Source: Vulcanimicrobiota bacterium
GTDB taxonomy: Bacteria; Vulcanimicrobiota; Vulcanimicrobiia; Vulcanimicrobiales; Vulcanimicrobiaceae
NCBI GenBank assembly: GCA_030040695.1
Contig: JASHTE010000253.1
Span: 1-6,558 of the forward strand
Length of the DNA: 6,558 nucleotides
Direction: 5' to 3'
The notes under the pieces are model-generated. The model was given only the letters and a program-made list of their open reading frames with translations. It made no database searches and was not told where the DNA came from. Each line of letters starts with the position of its first letter. The stretch's first letter is position 1. Below are positions 6,250-6,558 of this stretch, piece after piece. Made by a program: the position numbers and the translations under genes.

Positions 6250-6558
6250 CGACGAGCGGTACCGTCATCAATCTCAACGCCTTCGGCGCAACGGTGCGCC
6301 TCGACAGTGGAGAGCTCGCCTCCGTGCAGAGTGAGGACGTCGAGCTGCATCGCGCTCACTACGAGCGCAGCCTCACGACGCGCGCACGTCTCGCATTTAT
6401 CCGCCTCGACCGGCGAGGCCGCCCGACGGTGACGCTCGCTCCGCAGATCTCCGACGAACGCCTCGAAGAGCAGATCGCAAGCTACCTCAAGAGCACGGAG
6501 GAGCGCGAGGGAGAGACGCCGGCACACGAGCGGCATTTCCTACGCAAGAAGCGCCGCG
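6246..6558 (+). CDS. S1-like (OB-fold) RNA-binding domain protein, partial (cut by right edge)
   Basis: A GTG at 6246 overlaps the preceding stop by 4 nt (GTGA) and opens 104 codons with no stop before the window ends. The N-terminal part, GTVINLNAFGATVRLDSGELASV (residues 5-27), resembles the first strands of an S1 domain (pattern GxVxxLxxFGAxVxL), and RARLAFIRLDRRGRPTVTLAPQ (about 47-68) resembles its last strands. A charged helical tail (SDERLEEQIASYLKSTEERE, about 70-89) and a basic run, RKKRR near 100-104, follow, typical of nucleic-acid-binding extensions. The domain is shorter than classical S1 and lacks the GLVHISE signature, so the assignment is tentative. No Shine-Dalgarno is visible, so translation is probably coupled to the upstream gene. 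Position next to a DivIC-like gene recalls Bacillus divIC-yabR. Function is not known from sequence alone. Confidence 0.65.
   Translation, partial: MTTSGTVINLNAFGATVRLDSGELASVQSEDVELHRAHYERSLTTRARLAFIRLDRRGRPTVTLAPQISDERLEEQIASYLKSTEEREGETPAHERHFLRKKRR

Noticed and set aside
6216..6536. A 106-codon minus-strand open frame at the right edge
   Set aside because: It is antisense to the DivIC-like and S1-like genes, which have coupled starts and recognisable family features.

Overview
The window is a compact, high-GC (over 60% by eye) bacterial chromosome segment made almost entirely of housekeeping genes. There are no mobile elements, CRISPR arrays, structural RNAs or signs of recent transfer. 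The source looks like a free-living, Gram-type-uncertain bacterium. The combination of a CIRCE/HrcA heat-shock switch, accD-accA in tandem, and a DivIC-like gene followed by an S1-like gene suggests a deep-branching, non-proteobacterial lineage. A Candidatus Eremiobacterota-type genome is only a guess and cannot be established here.

Layout: positions 1-369 hold the N-terminal part of an acetyl-CoA synthetase (acs) on the minus strand, running off the left edge. A 60-bp divergent intergenic region (370-429) carries a near-perfect CIRCE operator overlaid on a plausible sigma-70-type promoter. From 430 to the right edge, eight genes run on the plus strand with gaps of 16, 12 and 2 nt followed by overlaps of 1, 4, 1 and 4 nt: hrcA, dnaJ, rsmE, a dolichol-phosphate-mannose-synthase-like family 2 glycosyltransferase, accD, accA, a DivIC/FtsB-type division protein, and a partial S1-like protein cut by the right edge. 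No terminator is visible between them, so they probably form one transcription unit.

How the genes fit together: HrcA should repress the unit through the CIRCE element, so DnaJ and everything read through from that promoter would be heat-inducible. DnaJ is a chaperone, RsmE modifies 16S rRNA, AccD and AccA form the carboxyltransferase half of acetyl-CoA carboxylase (malonyl-CoA for fatty acids), the glycosyltransferase probably charges a polyprenyl-phosphate carrier, and the DivIC-like protein belongs to the divisome. Acs, facing away from the same control region, makes the acetyl-CoA that the carboxylase uses. The unusual points are the absence of grpE and dnaK between hrcA and dnaJ, the placement of lipid-synthesis and division genes downstream of a heat-shock operator, and the possibility that hrcA is translated from a leaderless or nearly leaderless transcript. 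I found no clearly undescribed system; the findings are mostly about regulation and gene order.
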